Part shown: positions 17,198 to 26,233 of the stretch, in pieces | Layout: the number at the start of each line of letters is the position of its first letter | Numbering within the stretch: position 1 is the stretch's first letter | Assembly (NCBI GenBank): GCA_963706785.1 | Contig: CAVPNJ010000002.1 | Coordinates: 682,001 to 746,000 of the forward strand | Length of the DNA stretch: 64,000 bases | Reading direction: 5' to 3' | Origin: Pollutimonas sp963706785 | GTDB lineage: Bacteria > Pseudomonadota > Gammaproteobacteria > Burkholderiales > Burkholderiaceae_B | Translations under genes and position numbers: made by a program | The notes under the pieces: model-generated | Seen by the model: only the letters and a program-made list of their open reading frames with translations | Told to the model about the DNA's origin: nothing | Database searches by the model: none

Positions 17198-17470
17198 ATG
17201 AAGAAAACTGATCTGGAAAAGAATAAAGCAACGAAGATAGTAGAGAAAATGAAAAAAGGCCCTACACCCGATCGTTTTTCGGGCGACTCTTCAAGTGGCC
17301 TGATAGATCGCCGGGAACAGCGCAAGCTGGATCAGGCACAAGGACTAATTTCGTTTCCGGTAAAAATCAAGCAAACCCTGGCCGACGAAATTCGTGCGCA
17401 GGCGACGGCGCAAAATGTCAGTACAAATGAGGTCGTTGGTACGTTGCTAGAAAAAGCATTGAAGGCCTAA
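17198..17470 (+). CDS. small RHH-like conserved protein
   Basis: A 90-residue, strongly basic protein. The first half is polar and probably disordered (KKTDLEKNKATKIVEKMKKG). The second half reads GLISFPVKIKQTLADEIRAQ followed by ATAQNVSTNEVVGTLLEKAL, a strand-helix-helix pattern resembling ribbon-helix-helix DNA-binding folds. I do not recognise a named family. GGAA precedes the ATG. No partner toxin gene is adjacent; a strong stem-loop follows the stop directly. Function unknown; a small DNA-binding protein is the best guess. Confidence 0.6.
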   Translation: MKKTDLEKNKATKIVEKMKKGPTPDRFSGDSSSGLIDRREQRKLDQAQGLISFPVKIKQTLADEIRAQATAQNVSTNEVVGTLLEKALKA

Positions 17471-17521
17471 TCGGCTGCGGTCTGCCCCTTATAAGGTGGG
17501 CTGGACCGCAGCTAATCGGCT
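17467..17521. terminator. strong stem-loop bounded by a 10-base direct repeat
   Basis: Arms GCTGCGGTC (17474-17482) and GACCGCAGC (17504-17512) pair perfectly, with an inner CCC/GGG and the palindrome CCTTATAAGG. The 10-mer CTAATCGGCT occurs at both edges (17467-17476 and 17512-17521). It begins on the stop codon of the small RHH-like gene, so termination is likely, but no T-run follows on either strand. Confidence 0.55.
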
Positions 17522-17569
17522 TATGAAGAATCGGCAGTCGAATGTGACGCCCAATGACACATCGAGAAA

Positions 17570-18226
17570 CTAGGCGTTTGACTTCTGGCTCGACAACCGG
17601 TTCCGCGTCAGGCTGGCGACATCTTTGAGCCATGGCTGCCGCGTCCAGTGATCTTTGGTGTAGCGGTTTATTGCTTCCTGGTACGTAAGCGAAGATCCGA
17701 TGGAATCCAGGTTTTCGATAAACATTTTGTGGTAGCGTTCAGCCAGCTTGAATGTCGTATTAAGGCTGCGACTGTGGACAGTCAGGGCTTGAATGTCGAT
17801 GGTAATGTGCGACGTTTCTGGATTGGCTGAGTCCGCCATCAGCGTCTGGACATCGGCGTCGCTTAACATGATCAGCAGTAGCTGATTGTTCATTGCGTTG
17901 GAATAGAATATTTCCCCAAAGCTGGTGGCAATAATCGCCTTGATCCCATACTGTTGAAGCCCCCATACAGCATGTTCACGACTTGATCCACATCCGAAGT
18001 TGGAGCCCGCAACCAATATTTTGGCTCCGCCATAGGCGGGCTGGTTTAAAACGAAGTCGCTACGAACCATTCCATCAGGATCGAATCGCATGTCGTAGAG
18101 CAGGCCCTTATCAAGACCGCTTTTATCGATGCCGCGCAAGAATTGCTTGGGCATGATTTGATCGGTGTCTAGATTGGCGTAAGGCAAAGGCGCGGCGATG
18201 CCGTTGATGATCAAGCTGTCATTCAT
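17570..18226 (-). CDS. leuD: 3-isopropylmalate dehydratase-type small subunit (LeuD family)
   Basis: A 218-residue swivel-domain subunit of the aconitase superfamily. LPYANLDTDQIMPKQFL near the start and NFGCGSSREHAVWGLQQYG are the LeuD signatures; AIIATSFGEIFYSNAMNNQL follows. The ATG at 18226 has AGGAG 6 bases upstream and overlaps the end of the large-subunit gene by 8 bases. The context (Bug receptor upstream and divergent LysR, no leuB or leuA) suggests a catabolic hydro-lyase, for example for a C5/C6 dicarboxylate such as citraconate/2-methylmalate, rather than leucine synthesis; that is inference. Confidence 0.85.
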   Translation of the reverse strand: MNDSLIINGIAAPLPYANLDTDQIMPKQFLRGIDKSGLDKGLLYDMRFDPDGMVRSDFVLNQPAYGGAKILVAGSNFGCGSSREHAVWGLQQYGIKAIIATSFGEIFYSNAMNNQLLLIMLSDADVQTLMADSANPETSHITIDIQALTVHSRSLNTTFKLAERYHKMFIENLDSIGSSLTYQEAINRYTKDHWTRQPWLKDVASLTRNRLSSQKSNA

Positions 18227-19646
18227 AAGCGGCTCCTGATTCTGCAAGCTTGCGAACGTCTGTTATAAACCCCGTCAAGGCAGCTGCCGCCGCCATCGCC
18301 GGGCTCATTAAATGGGTGATCGCGCCACGCCCTTGCCTGCCTTCGAAATTACGATTCGTAGTCGAGGCACATCGCTGCCCCGGGCCAAGGACATCATCGT
18401 TCATAGCGAGACACATCGAGCATCCCGGCTGTCGCCATTCGAAACCCGCCTGTTTTAAGAGATCTGCGATGCCTTCTGCCTCGGCTTGATCTCGCACGGC
18501 ACCAGAACCCGGCACCACCATCGCTCGGACCCCTTCGGCTACTTTGTTGTTCCTGACAATATCCGCCACTGCGCGCAGGTCTTCTATTCGGGCGTTGGTA
18601 CAGGACCCGATAAATACATGCTGCACGCGCACCCCTTCTAGAGAGGTTCCGCTGGACAGGCCCGTGTATCGCAGCGCATTTTCTGTAGATGCATCCGGAT
18701 TGCCGTCTTTATTCTCGTGCGGCCATGGTACAAGGCCGTCGATCGGGATGGCCTGGTCGGGACTGGTGCCCCAGGTAACATAGGGGGCGACATCGCTGGC
18801 ATCAAAGACGTGTTCGCATTCAAACACCGCTGATGCATCACTTCGCAACGTAGCCCAATAAGCTAATGCCTGCTCGCGCACAGGTCCATCGATATCGGGC
18901 GCGCGGGAAAGCACGTAGTCGATGGCGAGCGCATCAGGCGCAATCAGTGCTCCTCGAGCTCCGGCTTCAACCGCCATGTTGCACAAAGTAAAGCGCGCTT
19001 CAATAGACAGGGCCTCGATCGCTGAACCACAGAACTCGACAACGTAGCCGCGAGCCCCTTGGGCGCTGATGCGGCTGATAATCATCAGTATCAAGTCTTT
19101 GGATGTTGCGCCGCGGGACAAAATGCCGTCAACGCGGATTCGCATGTTTTCTGCCAAGCGATACACCAGCGTCTGGGTAGCCAGCACATGCTCCACTTCC
19201 GACGTCCCGATTCCAAACCCCAGGGCACCAAGTGCTCCATACGTGGTGGTATGGCTATCACCGCACAGTACGACCATGCCCGGGCGTATCATGCCATGCT
19301 CGGGTGCGACAACATGTTCTATCCCTTGCAGATGATCATTGGTGTCGAATAAAGGGATGCCGTGGCGTTCGCAATTACGCTTTAGATTACTGGCCTGCAG
19401 GGCCGACGCCGTATCTTCGATTACCCGGATTTTGACAGGGTGAGTCGGGATTATATGGCTTACTACTGCCACATTCTGACCCGGCGCGGGCACGCCGCGT
19501 CCGCGCTCATGCAGACCAGAGAATGCCTGAGGGCTGGTGTATTCGTTCATTAAATGCAGATCTGCGTAAAGCAATACATTCTGGCTATCCAGCTGTACTA
19601 CCTTATGCGAATCCACCAGCTTCTGGTACAAGGTACGCGCAGTCAT
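18219..19646 (-). CDS. leuC: 3-isopropylmalate dehydratase-type large subunit (LeuC family)
   Basis: A 475-residue LeuC-family Fe-S hydro-lyase subunit. It starts MTARTLYQKLVDSHKVVQLD and shows PEHGMIRPGMVVLCGDSHTT, GIGTSEVEHVLATQTL, and the three [4Fe-4S] cysteines in GDSHTT-distal FIGSCTNARIEDL and GCSMCLAMNDDVLGPGQRC. It partners with the LeuD-like subunit, whose start overlaps its end. The Bug-family gene lies 29 bases upstream on the same strand, so the three form one operon, read divergently from a LysR regulator. Substrate probably differs from isopropylmalate; see the small-subunit entry. Confidence 0.88.
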   Translation of the reverse strand: MTARTLYQKLVDSHKVVQLDSQNVLLYADLHLMNEYTSPQAFSGLHERGRGVPAPGQNVAVVSHIIPTHPVKIRVIEDTASALQASNLKRNCERHGIPLFDTNDHLQGIEHVVAPEHGMIRPGMVVLCGDSHTTTYGALGALGFGIGTSEVEHVLATQTLVYRLAENMRIRVDGILSRGATSKDLILMIISRISAQGARGYVVEFCGSAIEALSIEARFTLCNMAVEAGARGALIAPDALAIDYVLSRAPDIDGPVREQALAYWATLRSDASAVFECEHVFDASDVAPYVTWGTSPDQAIPIDGLVPWPHENKDGNPDASTENALRYTGLSSGTSLEGVRVQHVFIGSCTNARIEDLRAVADIVRNNKVAEGVRAMVVPGSGAVRDQAEAEGIADLLKQAGFEWRQPGCSMCLAMNDDVLGPGQRCASTTNRNFEGRQGRGAITHLMSPAMAAAAALTGFITDVRKLAESGAAYE

Positions 19647-19675
19647 TCAAAGGTCCTGGTAAGGCGGTATATGGT

Positions 19676-20647
19676 TTAGTCGACTTTGATGCCATTGGCA
19701 GCGATAAGCTTCGACCATTTTTCCAGATCATTGACCAGCAGCGCCTTGGCCTCGCTCGGCGATGACGGCGCAGGATCATAAGCTTCCTTAATCATGCGTT
19801 CTTTCAAAGCTGGCAAGGCCAGCGCTTGATTCAACGTTGCATTAAGTTTGTCGATAATTGCCTGCGACGTTCCGGACGGGGCGATCACCATGAACCAGGT
19901 TTCAAAGCTATAGGCGGGAAGCCCGGCTTCAGCGATAGTGGGGACGTCGGGCATCAGAGGCGAGCGCTTTGGTCCTGTAACCCCTAGGGCGCGCAGCTTT
20001 CCGCCTTGTACTTGGGGCAAAGCGGCGGACAGCACTGGGAAGCTCATTTGTACATGGCCGCCGATGGTGTCAAGCATGGCAGGACCACCTCCGCGGTATG
20101 GGATGTGTGCGATGTCGGTTTTGGAGACCGACTTGAATAGTTCCGCGGCCATATGGAAAGTGCTTCCGCTACCCGCCGAACCGTAAAGTAATTGGCCCGG
20201 CGCGGCTTTGGCGGCCGATACGAGATCAGCGACTGATTTGGCGGGTAAATCGTTATTAACGACCAGCATGTGCTGTGACGTAGCCACTGTGCCGACGGGC
20301 ACGAGGTCTTTTAACGTGTCGTAAGGCATCTTCGCATAAAGAGCTGGATTGATCGCCAGCGATACCGTCTGCAAGCCCACGGTATAGCCGTCAGGCTTGG
20401 ATTTGGACACGACATCTACGCCTATGTTGCCGCCTGCGCCCGAGCGGTTCTCGATGATCACTGGCTGACCCAGTGTCTTGGCCCATTCGTCTGATATCAG
20501 TCTTGCAGCGATGTCGGCACTTCCACCTGGAGCGTACGGCACAATCAATTTGACAGGTCGTTCCGGATACGACTGGGCGGTGCAAACCATGGGCAACATG
20601 AGTAAGGCGCTGCATAGTAGGCGGCGCGCTGGGACAAACGAGGACAT
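19676..20647 (-). CDS. Bug-family tripartite tricarboxylate transporter substrate-binding protein
   Basis: A 323-residue periplasmic receptor. The ATG at 20647 is preferred over an upstream start at 20674 because AGGAG lies 8 bases before it. The signal peptide ends MVCTAQ. The mature protein starts YPERPVKLIVPYAPGGSADI, with IENRSGAGGNIGVDVVSKSK, PDGYTVGLQT, IPYRGGGPAMLDTIGGHVQM and LRALGVTGPKRSPLMPDVPT as Bug landmarks. It heads the operon with the leuC- and leuD-like genes, suggesting it binds the acid on which that hydro-lyase acts. Confidence 0.9.
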   Translation of the reverse strand: MSSFVPARRLLCSALLMLPMVCTAQSYPERPVKLIVPYAPGGSADIAARLISDEWAKTLGQPVIIENRSGAGGNIGVDVVSKSKPDGYTVGLQTVSLAINPALYAKMPYDTLKDLVPVGTVATSQHMLVVNNDLPAKSVADLVSAAKAAPGQLLYGSAGSGSTFHMAAELFKSVSKTDIAHIPYRGGGPAMLDTIGGHVQMSFPVLSAALPQVQGGKLRALGVTGPKRSPLMPDVPTIAEAGLPAYSFETWFMVIAPSGTSQAIIDKLNATLNQALALPALKERMIKEAYDPAPSSPSEAKALLVNDLEKWSKLIAANGIKVD

Positions 20648-20807
20648 AGATGGTCTCCTGGAATTTTTATGCATAACGCAGTCTTGCAGTTACGAGGCCA
20701 ATGATAATATGGCAAGCCGAGCTAATAATGTCGATTAAGACACTACATTAGTTCCTCTCACGACCGAATAAAATCGGCGTACCCGGTTTAACCTAGCTGA
20801 AAGAATT

Positions 20808-21731
20808 ATGGATTCCGTTTCCGATCTTAATTTCTTTGTGCTGCTGGCCAAGTATTCCACCCTGGCACGAGCGGCCCAAGAACTGGGCGTCACACCTCCT
20901 ACCGTCAGCAAGCGGCTCGCAGCGCTCGAGCAAAGGCTGGGCGTTCGGCTGATGAATCGCACGACGCGCCGGATTGGGCTCACGGCCGAAGGCGAGGCGT
21001 ATCTGACCGAAGGAGCAAGGTTGCTCGCAGAGCTGAATGTGCTCGAGCAAACTGTTGCAGGAAGCAAGGCAATTCCGCGCGGACTGCTCAGGGTTCACGC
21101 AACGCTTGGCTTCGGACGCCGCCATATTGTTCCGGCGGTATCGCGATTTATCCGGACCCATCCAGAAACCGAGGTTCAGCTTCACTTGAGCGACAGGCCT
21201 GTCAATCTTGTAGAGCAAGGCATAGATGTCGCGATAATATTTGGAGATATTCCGGACTCTCGCTTCACCATGCGCACTATTGCGTTCAATCGACGCTTGT
21301 TATGCGCTTCGCCCCGTTATTTGAAAGAGGCAGGCGAGCCTAACCGCCCTTCGGAACTGTCATCACATAGTTGCATCATTATCCGTGAAAGCGACGAGAC
21401 CTATGGTACTTGGCACTTGGGACAGGGTACACGCGTAGAAACAGTCAAAGTTCGCGGTCGCGTCAGTACAAACGACGGTGAGTCGGCGCTGTCCTGGGCC
21501 CTGGATGGGCATGGCATATTGTTACGTTCTGAATGGGATGCTGTACCTTATTTAAGGTCGGGGCGGTTACGACAGGTCCTACCGGGCTGGACGCTTCCTT
21601 CGGCTAACATTATGGCGGTGTACCCTACCCGGCAGAATCTTTCGGCACGTACCCGCTCCTTTGTCGATGGCCTGACCGATTGGTTCGCTGCCCAGCGGAC
21701 AATCACCACCTTGTCTGATAGCAAATGGTAA
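20808..21731 (+). CDS. LysR-family transcriptional regulator
   Basis: A 307-residue LysR regulator. The winged-helix N-terminus is clear: LNFFVLLAKYSTLARAAQEL, then GVTPPTVSKRLAALEQRLGV and LMNRTTRRIGLTAEGEAYL. The effector domain (from about residue 90) includes GLLRVHATLGFGRRHIVPAV and DVAIIFGDIPDSRF. It is transcribed divergently from the Bug-leuC-leuD operon with about 160 bases between start codons, the normal arrangement for a LysR protein that controls its neighbour and itself. The arsB gene follows 63 bases downstream on the same strand but is unlikely to be its target. Confidence 0.9.
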   Translation: MDSVSDLNFFVLLAKYSTLARAAQELGVTPPTVSKRLAALEQRLGVRLMNRTTRRIGLTAEGEAYLTEGARLLAELNVLEQTVAGSKAIPRGLLRVHATLGFGRRHIVPAVSRFIRTHPETEVQLHLSDRPVNLVEQGIDVAIIFGDIPDSRFTMRTIAFNRRLLCASPRYLKEAGEPNRPSELSSHSCIIIRESDETYGTWHLGQGTRVETVKVRGRVSTNDGESALSWALDGHGILLRSEWDAVPYLRSGRLRQVLPGWTLPSANIMAVYPTRQNLSARTRSFVDGLTDWFAAQRTITTLSDSKW

Positions 21732-21794
21732 GCGGCCGTGCGGTATCGCATTGCCGATTATTTCTGCATTCATTGTCCCTGACTTTGCATCACC

Positions 21795-23078
21795 ATGATT
21801 CCCGCAACATTGATTTTTTTGGCGACCCTAACGCTTGTTGTTTGGCAACCCCGGGGGCTGGGCATTGGATGGAGCGCATGCATCGGTGCTGCTACCGCTT
21901 TGCTTACCGGTGTGATCAGCGTCGCTGACATTCCAGTGGTCTGGCAGATTGTATGGAACGCAACCGCTGCTTTCGTAGCGATCATTATCATCAGTCTTTT
22001 GCTCGATGAGGCTGGGTTTTTTGAATGGGCCGCACTGCACGTCGGTCGCTGGGGCAAGGGTAATGGCCGACTGCTCTTTGCGCTGATGGTCTTACTGGGC
22101 GCAGGGGTCTCGGCCTTGTTTGCGAATGATGGAGCGGCCCTTATCTTGACGCCTATTGTTATGGCTATGTTGTTGGCGCTGGGTTTCGGCCCGGCAGCGA
22201 CGCTCGCCTTCGTGGTGGCTGCGGGTTTTGTTGCCGACACCGCTAGCCTACCGTTGGTAGTGTCAAATCTGGTAAATATCGTTTCCGCCGATTTTTTTGG
22301 AATCAGTTTTGCGCGCTACGCCGCCATCATGCTGCCTGTTGGCGCGGTATCGGTGGCAGCTACCCTGTTTGTCTTGCTGGTTTTTTTTCGTGCCGATATC
22401 CCGGCCAGTTATGATGTGACCCGATTACGGCAGCCAAGAGAGGCAATTCGCGACCTGCACACATTCCGCGCTGGCTGGGTCGTGTTGGCGATCCTGCTTA
22501 TTGGATTTTTCGTGCTGGAGGGATTCGGCATACCGGTAAGCGCAATCGCTGCAACAGGCGCTTTAGCCTTGCTTATTGTCGCAGCGCGAGGGCATGTTAT
22601 TAGTACTCGCAAGGTTATCCGGGAAGCACCGTGGCATATCGTGGTTTTCTCACTGGGTATGTATTTGGTCGTGTATGGCTTGCGAAATGCGGGTCTAACC
22701 GAAATGATAGCGATCTTATTGAACCGACTGGCGGATCAAGGCATCTGGGCAGCGGCCTTGGGAACGGGTCTGCTAACGGCGCTGTTGTCTTCGGTCATGA
22801 ACAATCTGCCAACCGTCTTGATCGGCGCCCTTTCAATCGACGCTAGTCAGTCAAGTGGAGCGGTAAAGGAAGTCATGATTTACGCCAACGTAATAGGCAG
22901 CGATCTGGGCCCAAAAATAACCCCAATTGGCAGTCTGGCGACCTTGCTCTGGCTTCATGTACTGGAACGGAAAGGAATAACAATTTCCTGGGGCTACTAT
23001 TTTAAAGTGGGCATCCTTTTGACCATACCCGTTTTGGTCTTGACCTTGTCAGCGCTAGCGCTGCGCCTGGCTGCGTGA
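21795..23078 (+). CDS. arsB: arsenite efflux membrane protein ArsB
   Basis: A 427-residue ArsB (E. coli 429) with about 12 membrane segments. Diagnostic stretches are ATLTLVVWQPRGLGIGWSA, DEAGFFEWAALHVGRWGKGN, VSALFANDGAALILTPIV, FVADTASLPLVVSNLVNIVS and SSVMNNLPTVLIGALSID, ending NVIGSDLGPKITPIGSLATL, all ArsB-type. It exports As(III) or Sb(III) by proton exchange. No arsR or arsA lies beside it, and the only arsC in the window is about 11 kb away, so the arsenic genes are dispersed. It converges with cueR, 25 bases away. Confidence 0.93.
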   Translation: MIPATLIFLATLTLVVWQPRGLGIGWSACIGAATALLTGVISVADIPVVWQIVWNATAAFVAIIIISLLLDEAGFFEWAALHVGRWGKGNGRLLFALMVLLGAGVSALFANDGAALILTPIVMAMLLALGFGPAATLAFVVAAGFVADTASLPLVVSNLVNIVSADFFGISFARYAAIMLPVGAVSVAATLFVLLVFFRADIPASYDVTRLRQPREAIRDLHTFRAGWVVLAILLIGFFVLEGFGIPVSAIAATGALALLIVAARGHVISTRKVIREAPWHIVVFSLGMYLVVYGLRNAGLTEMIAILLNRLADQGIWAAALGTGLLTALLSSVMNNLPTVLIGALSIDASQSSGAVKEVMIYANVIGSDLGPKITPIGSLATLLWLHVLERKGITISWGYYFKVGILLTIPVLVLTLSALALRLAA

Positions 23079-23103
23079 CCAATAGCCAAAATCGCGCCGG
23101 CAA

Positions 23104-23499
23104 TCAATGGCTTCGTTTTGCCAGATCGTCAAGTATCGGGCAGTCGGGACGGTTATCGCCGTGGCAGCAGTCCGCCAAATGCTGTAATTGGTCACGTATG
23201 GACTTCAGTTTGGAAATATCGCCGTTTAATTCGGCAATATGCTGGCGCGCAAGCTTTTTGACATCCCCGCTTTTTCGGGTGGTGTCTTGCCATAGTCCTA
23301 TCAGTGTTTTGATGCGCTCCAGCGAAAAGCCCAAGTCTCGCGACCGCTTGATAAAGCGAAGTGATCCGACTTCCCTATCGGAATACTGCCGGTATCCGGA
23401 ATCGGTTCGTTGAGTCGGTCCAATGAGGCCTATGCTTTCGTAATACCGGATCATCTTGGCTGATACACCAGATGCTATTGATGCCTGGCCGATATTCAT
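23104..23499 (-). CDS. cueR: Cu(I)-responsive MerR-family regulator CueR
   Basis: A 131-residue MerR-family activator. The DNA-binding part is MNIGQASIASGVSAKMIRYY then ESIGLIGPTQRTDSGYRQY. The metal loop has Cys112 and Cys120 (CCHGDNRPDC) and Ser77, the residue that marks monovalent-metal sensors such as CueR in place of the Cys found in ZntR. It should activate copZ and copA under copper stress by untwisting promoters with 19-bp spacers; both genes here have such promoters. It is divergent from copZ. Confidence 0.94.
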   Translation of the reverse strand: MNIGQASIASGVSAKMIRYYESIGLIGPTQRTDSGYRQYSDREVGSLRFIKRSRDLGFSLERIKTLIGLWQDTTRKSGDVKKLARQHIAELNGDISKLKSIRDQLQHLADCCHGDNRPDCPILDDLAKRSH

Positions 23500-23542
23500 T
23501 CTGGTGTCCTTGAGTTCTTACCTGCGGTATGGATACGATGAC

Positions 23543-23573
23543 TTGACATTGCTAGTGTTGGAACCTTTAAGAT
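23543..23573 (+). promoter_or_regulatory. CueR-type copZ promoter, 19-bp spacer
   Basis: A -35 TTGACA (23543-23548) and -10 TAAGAT (23568-23573) are separated by 19 bp, the overlong spacing of MerR-family targets. The spacer contains TTGGAACCTTTA, matching the TGGAAGGTTTA half of the E. coli copA CueR operator as I recall it. It lies 58 bases before the copZ start. Confidence 0.75.
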
Positions 23574-23631
23574 ATTCCTTTAAAGCCGGGTCTTGCAAGC
23601 ACTGCACCGGTATCTTCACTTGGAGTAACCA

Positions 23632-23832
23632 ATGCTGGAATTTGAAGTAAACGACATGACCTGTGGTCATTGCGCAGGCGTCATTACCAATGCAGTTAAC
23701 GCCATAGCGCCTACTGCCGAGGTAGAAGTCGATATCCCCACACATCGAGTCTGGGTAAATGGGCCAAGCAACGCCGACGCTGTCGAAAGCGCGATTCGCG
23801 ATGCGGGCTATGCACCCGTCAGAAAAAACTGA
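23632..23832 (+). CDS. copZ: copper chaperone CopZ (heavy-metal-associated domain)
   Basis: A 66-residue single HMA-domain protein. The metal-binding loop is MTCGHCAGVI with Cys11 and Cys14; the rest follows the ferredoxin-like fold (TAEVEVDIPTHRVWV, then ESAIRDAGYAPV). It carries Cu(I) to the P-type ATPase CopA. TGGAG precedes the ATG by 7 bases, and a CueR-type promoter sits just upstream. It converges with copA across a short hairpin. Confidence 0.92.
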   Translation: MLEFEVNDMTCGHCAGVITNAVNAIAPTAEVEVDIPTHRVWVNGPSNADAVESAIRDAGYAPVRKN

Positions 23833-23837
23833 CGAAC

Positions 23838-23861
23838 TAGCCCGTCGACTTCGCCGGGCTA
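23838..23861. terminator. hairpin between convergent copZ and copA
   Basis: Arms TAGCCCG (23838-23844) and CGGGCTA (23855-23861) with a 10-base loop, followed on the plus strand by ATTCT. It lies between the stops of two convergent genes and may terminate both. The short T-tract makes this moderate. Confidence 0.45.
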
Positions 23862-23882
23862 ATTCTGGGGCGCTAAACCCGT

Positions 23883-26154
23883 TCATCGTTTGAATTTTCT
23901 TAAACGCAATGCATTGCCCAGCACGAATATGCTTGAAAAGGCCATTGCGCCAGCCGCGAACATCGGCGAAAGCAATGTGCCATTAATTGGATAAAGAACG
24001 CCCGCAGCTACCGGAATCAAGGCTGTGTTGTAGGCAAATGCCCAGAACAAGTTTTGTTTGATGTTGGTGAGCGTAGCCTGGGATAAGGCGATCGCCTTCG
24101 GCACACCCCCCATGTCACCAGACATCAGCACCACATCTGCCGCCTCGATGGCAATATCAGTCCCTGTTCCAATGGCTATGCCGACATCCGCCTGAGCAAG
24201 CGCGGGTGCGTCGTTGATGCCGTCGCCTACATAAGCGATGACACCGTACTGTTTTTTTAAGTGTTGAACAGCCTCGACCTTTCCGGCAGGCAGAACTTCC
24301 GCAATAACCTCATCGATTCCCAATTTACGGGCGATTGCATTTGCAGTCCTGCGGTTGTCACCGGTGATCATGGCGACTTTCAGACCAAGTTGCATGCAAA
24401 TTGCGAATGGCCGCTGTGGTGGAAACCTTGATGGGATCTGAAACGGCTAGCATTGCGGCCAGTTTTCCTCCGATTGCTGCATATAAAGGCGTTTTGCCTT
24501 CATCGCCCAGGCGGATTGCCGCAGCTGCAAAGTACGACACATCAAAACCAAGCTGGGTCATGTAGCGGTCGGCCCCTATTTCAACGCGGTTGCCTTCAAC
24601 GCTCGCCCTTACGCCGTAACCCGTTATCGATTCGAAGTTGTCAGGCGATGTCAGCGCGAGGTTCTCGGCGGTTGCGGCGTCGACAATGGCCTGCGCTATA
24701 GGGTGCTCGGATTTGGCCTCTACCGAAGCAACGTTGGCTAAGACTGTTGCGCGGGTAAAGTCCGCTGCCAGAAACAAATCAGTTAACTGCGGTTTGCCTT
24801 CTGTGAGTGTTCCGGTTTTGTCCACCGCCACCACCCTGGCGTCTTTAAGAAGTTGCAATGCTTCTCCACGACGGAAAAGTACACCCATTTGTGCTGCCCG
24901 GCCGGTGCCCACCATGATTGAAGTGGGCGTCGCTAAGCCCATAGCGCAGGGGCAGGCAATGATAAGTACCGCTACGGTGTTCACCAGAGCTAAAGTCAGG
25001 CCCGGGTCAGGCCCGAAAACCAGCCACACAATAAATGTTAACGCCGCCGCAGCCATGACCGCCGGCACGAAATACATGGTGATGCGGTCGACCAATGCCT
25101 GTATGGGCAGTTTCGCGCCTTGCGCCTGCTCGACCATTCGTATGATCTGGGCCAAAACCGTATCGCGGCCGACTTTAGTTGCCCTGAAAACGAGTACGCC
25201 GTTCTGATTGACCGTGCCGCCCGTAACTTGGTCGCCTTGTTTTTTTTCTATGGGGACGGGTTCGCCGCTAATCATGGACTCGTCTACAAAACTGACACCA
25301 CTTTCGATTTGCCCATCGACTGGCAAACGTTCGCCAGGACGCACCTCGACAAGTTCACCGGTTTTGAGATCGGCAATCTCGATTTCGATGAATCGTCCAT
25401 CACGGAATGCATGCGCAGTTTGCGGTTGCAGGCCGACCAGCCGTTTTATGGCTTCGGAGGTGCGCCCTTTTGCCCGTGCTTCCAGATAGCGGCCCAACAA
25501 AATAAGCGTGACTATGACTGCAGCGGCCTCGTAGTAAACATGAACCGTGCCAGCAGGCAAAAGTGCCGGAATAAAGGTGGCGACGACCGAATAAACATAC
25601 GCGGCGCCTGAACCCAATGCCACCAAAGCATTCATGTCGGGGGCACCTCGCAGCAAAGAGGGAGCGCCGCTTGCGAAAAAAACCCGACCGGGCCATATCA
25701 AAACTATAGTGGTCAGTACGAACTGAAGAATCCAGCTAGTCCGCGTGCCGATTGTTGTTGCTATTAGGTGGTGTACGGCTGGAAATAGGTGCGAACCCAT
25801 TTCGAGTAAGAACACGGGCAGCGCGAAGATCAGTGCTACAAGCAAAGACTGCTGCAATGAAATCAGCTCGGCTTCCTGTCGAGCGGCCACCTCGTCGTTA
25901 TTGCCGTCTTCAATTATCGTGGCTTTATAACCGGCAGTTTCCACTGCCTTAATTGCCGCCGCCGCATCCGGGATTCCGATAAAGGTCAGTTCGGCCCTTT
26001 GTGTAGCCAGATTAACATTCGCAGTCGTCACGCCCGGGAGTGCTTTCAGTGCACGCTCCACCCGCCCTACGCACGAGGCGCAAGACATGCCTTCAATATT
26101 AAGGCTGGTAGCGAGATCCACCCGAGGCGGCACGGAAGGCGCAAGAGAGGCCAT
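23883..26154 (-). pseudogene. copA: Cu(I)-exporting P-type ATPase CopA, one frameshift
   Basis: A full CopA read in two frames joined near 24390. The start at 26154 has AGGA upstream; a TTG at 26172 is less likely. Frame one holds one HMA domain (IEGMSCASCVGRVERAL), membrane helices, the CPC ion site (IIACPCAMGLATPTS) and DKTGTLTEGKPQL. It breaks in AIRNLHATW. Frame two continues QLGLKVAMITGDNRRTANAI, GDGINDAPALAQADVGIAIG and the last helices. Removing one G near 24393 restores LHQLGLKVAMITGDN, so a single inserted base explains it. It exports Cu(I) from the cytoplasm if intact. A CueR-type promoter lies 49 bases upstream. Sequence error is as likely as true loss. Confidence 0.88.
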
Positions 26155-26202
26155 TTGGGAATTCCTAATCAAGTGAAAGACAAAGCACGGCAGGCTTGTG
26201 CA

Positions 26203-26233
26203 ACTATAAAGCTTCCTATGATGTCAGGGTCAA
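26203..26233 (-). promoter_or_regulatory. CueR-type copA promoter, 19-bp spacer
   Basis: On the minus strand a -35 TTGACC (26228-26233) and -10 TATAGT (26203-26208) are separated by exactly 19 bp; the spacer includes AGGAAGCTT. The match to the E. coli copA operator pattern (TTGACC ... GGAAG-TTTA) is better than for copZ. The -10 lies about 50 bases before the copA ATG. Confidence 0.8.

Noticed and set aside
24358..24395. Programmed frameshift in copA, as known for E. coli copA
   Set aside because: The E. coli event is a -1 shift after the first metal-binding domain producing a chaperone; here the break lies in the ATP-binding region, needs a +1 shift, and no slippery site or following structure is seen.
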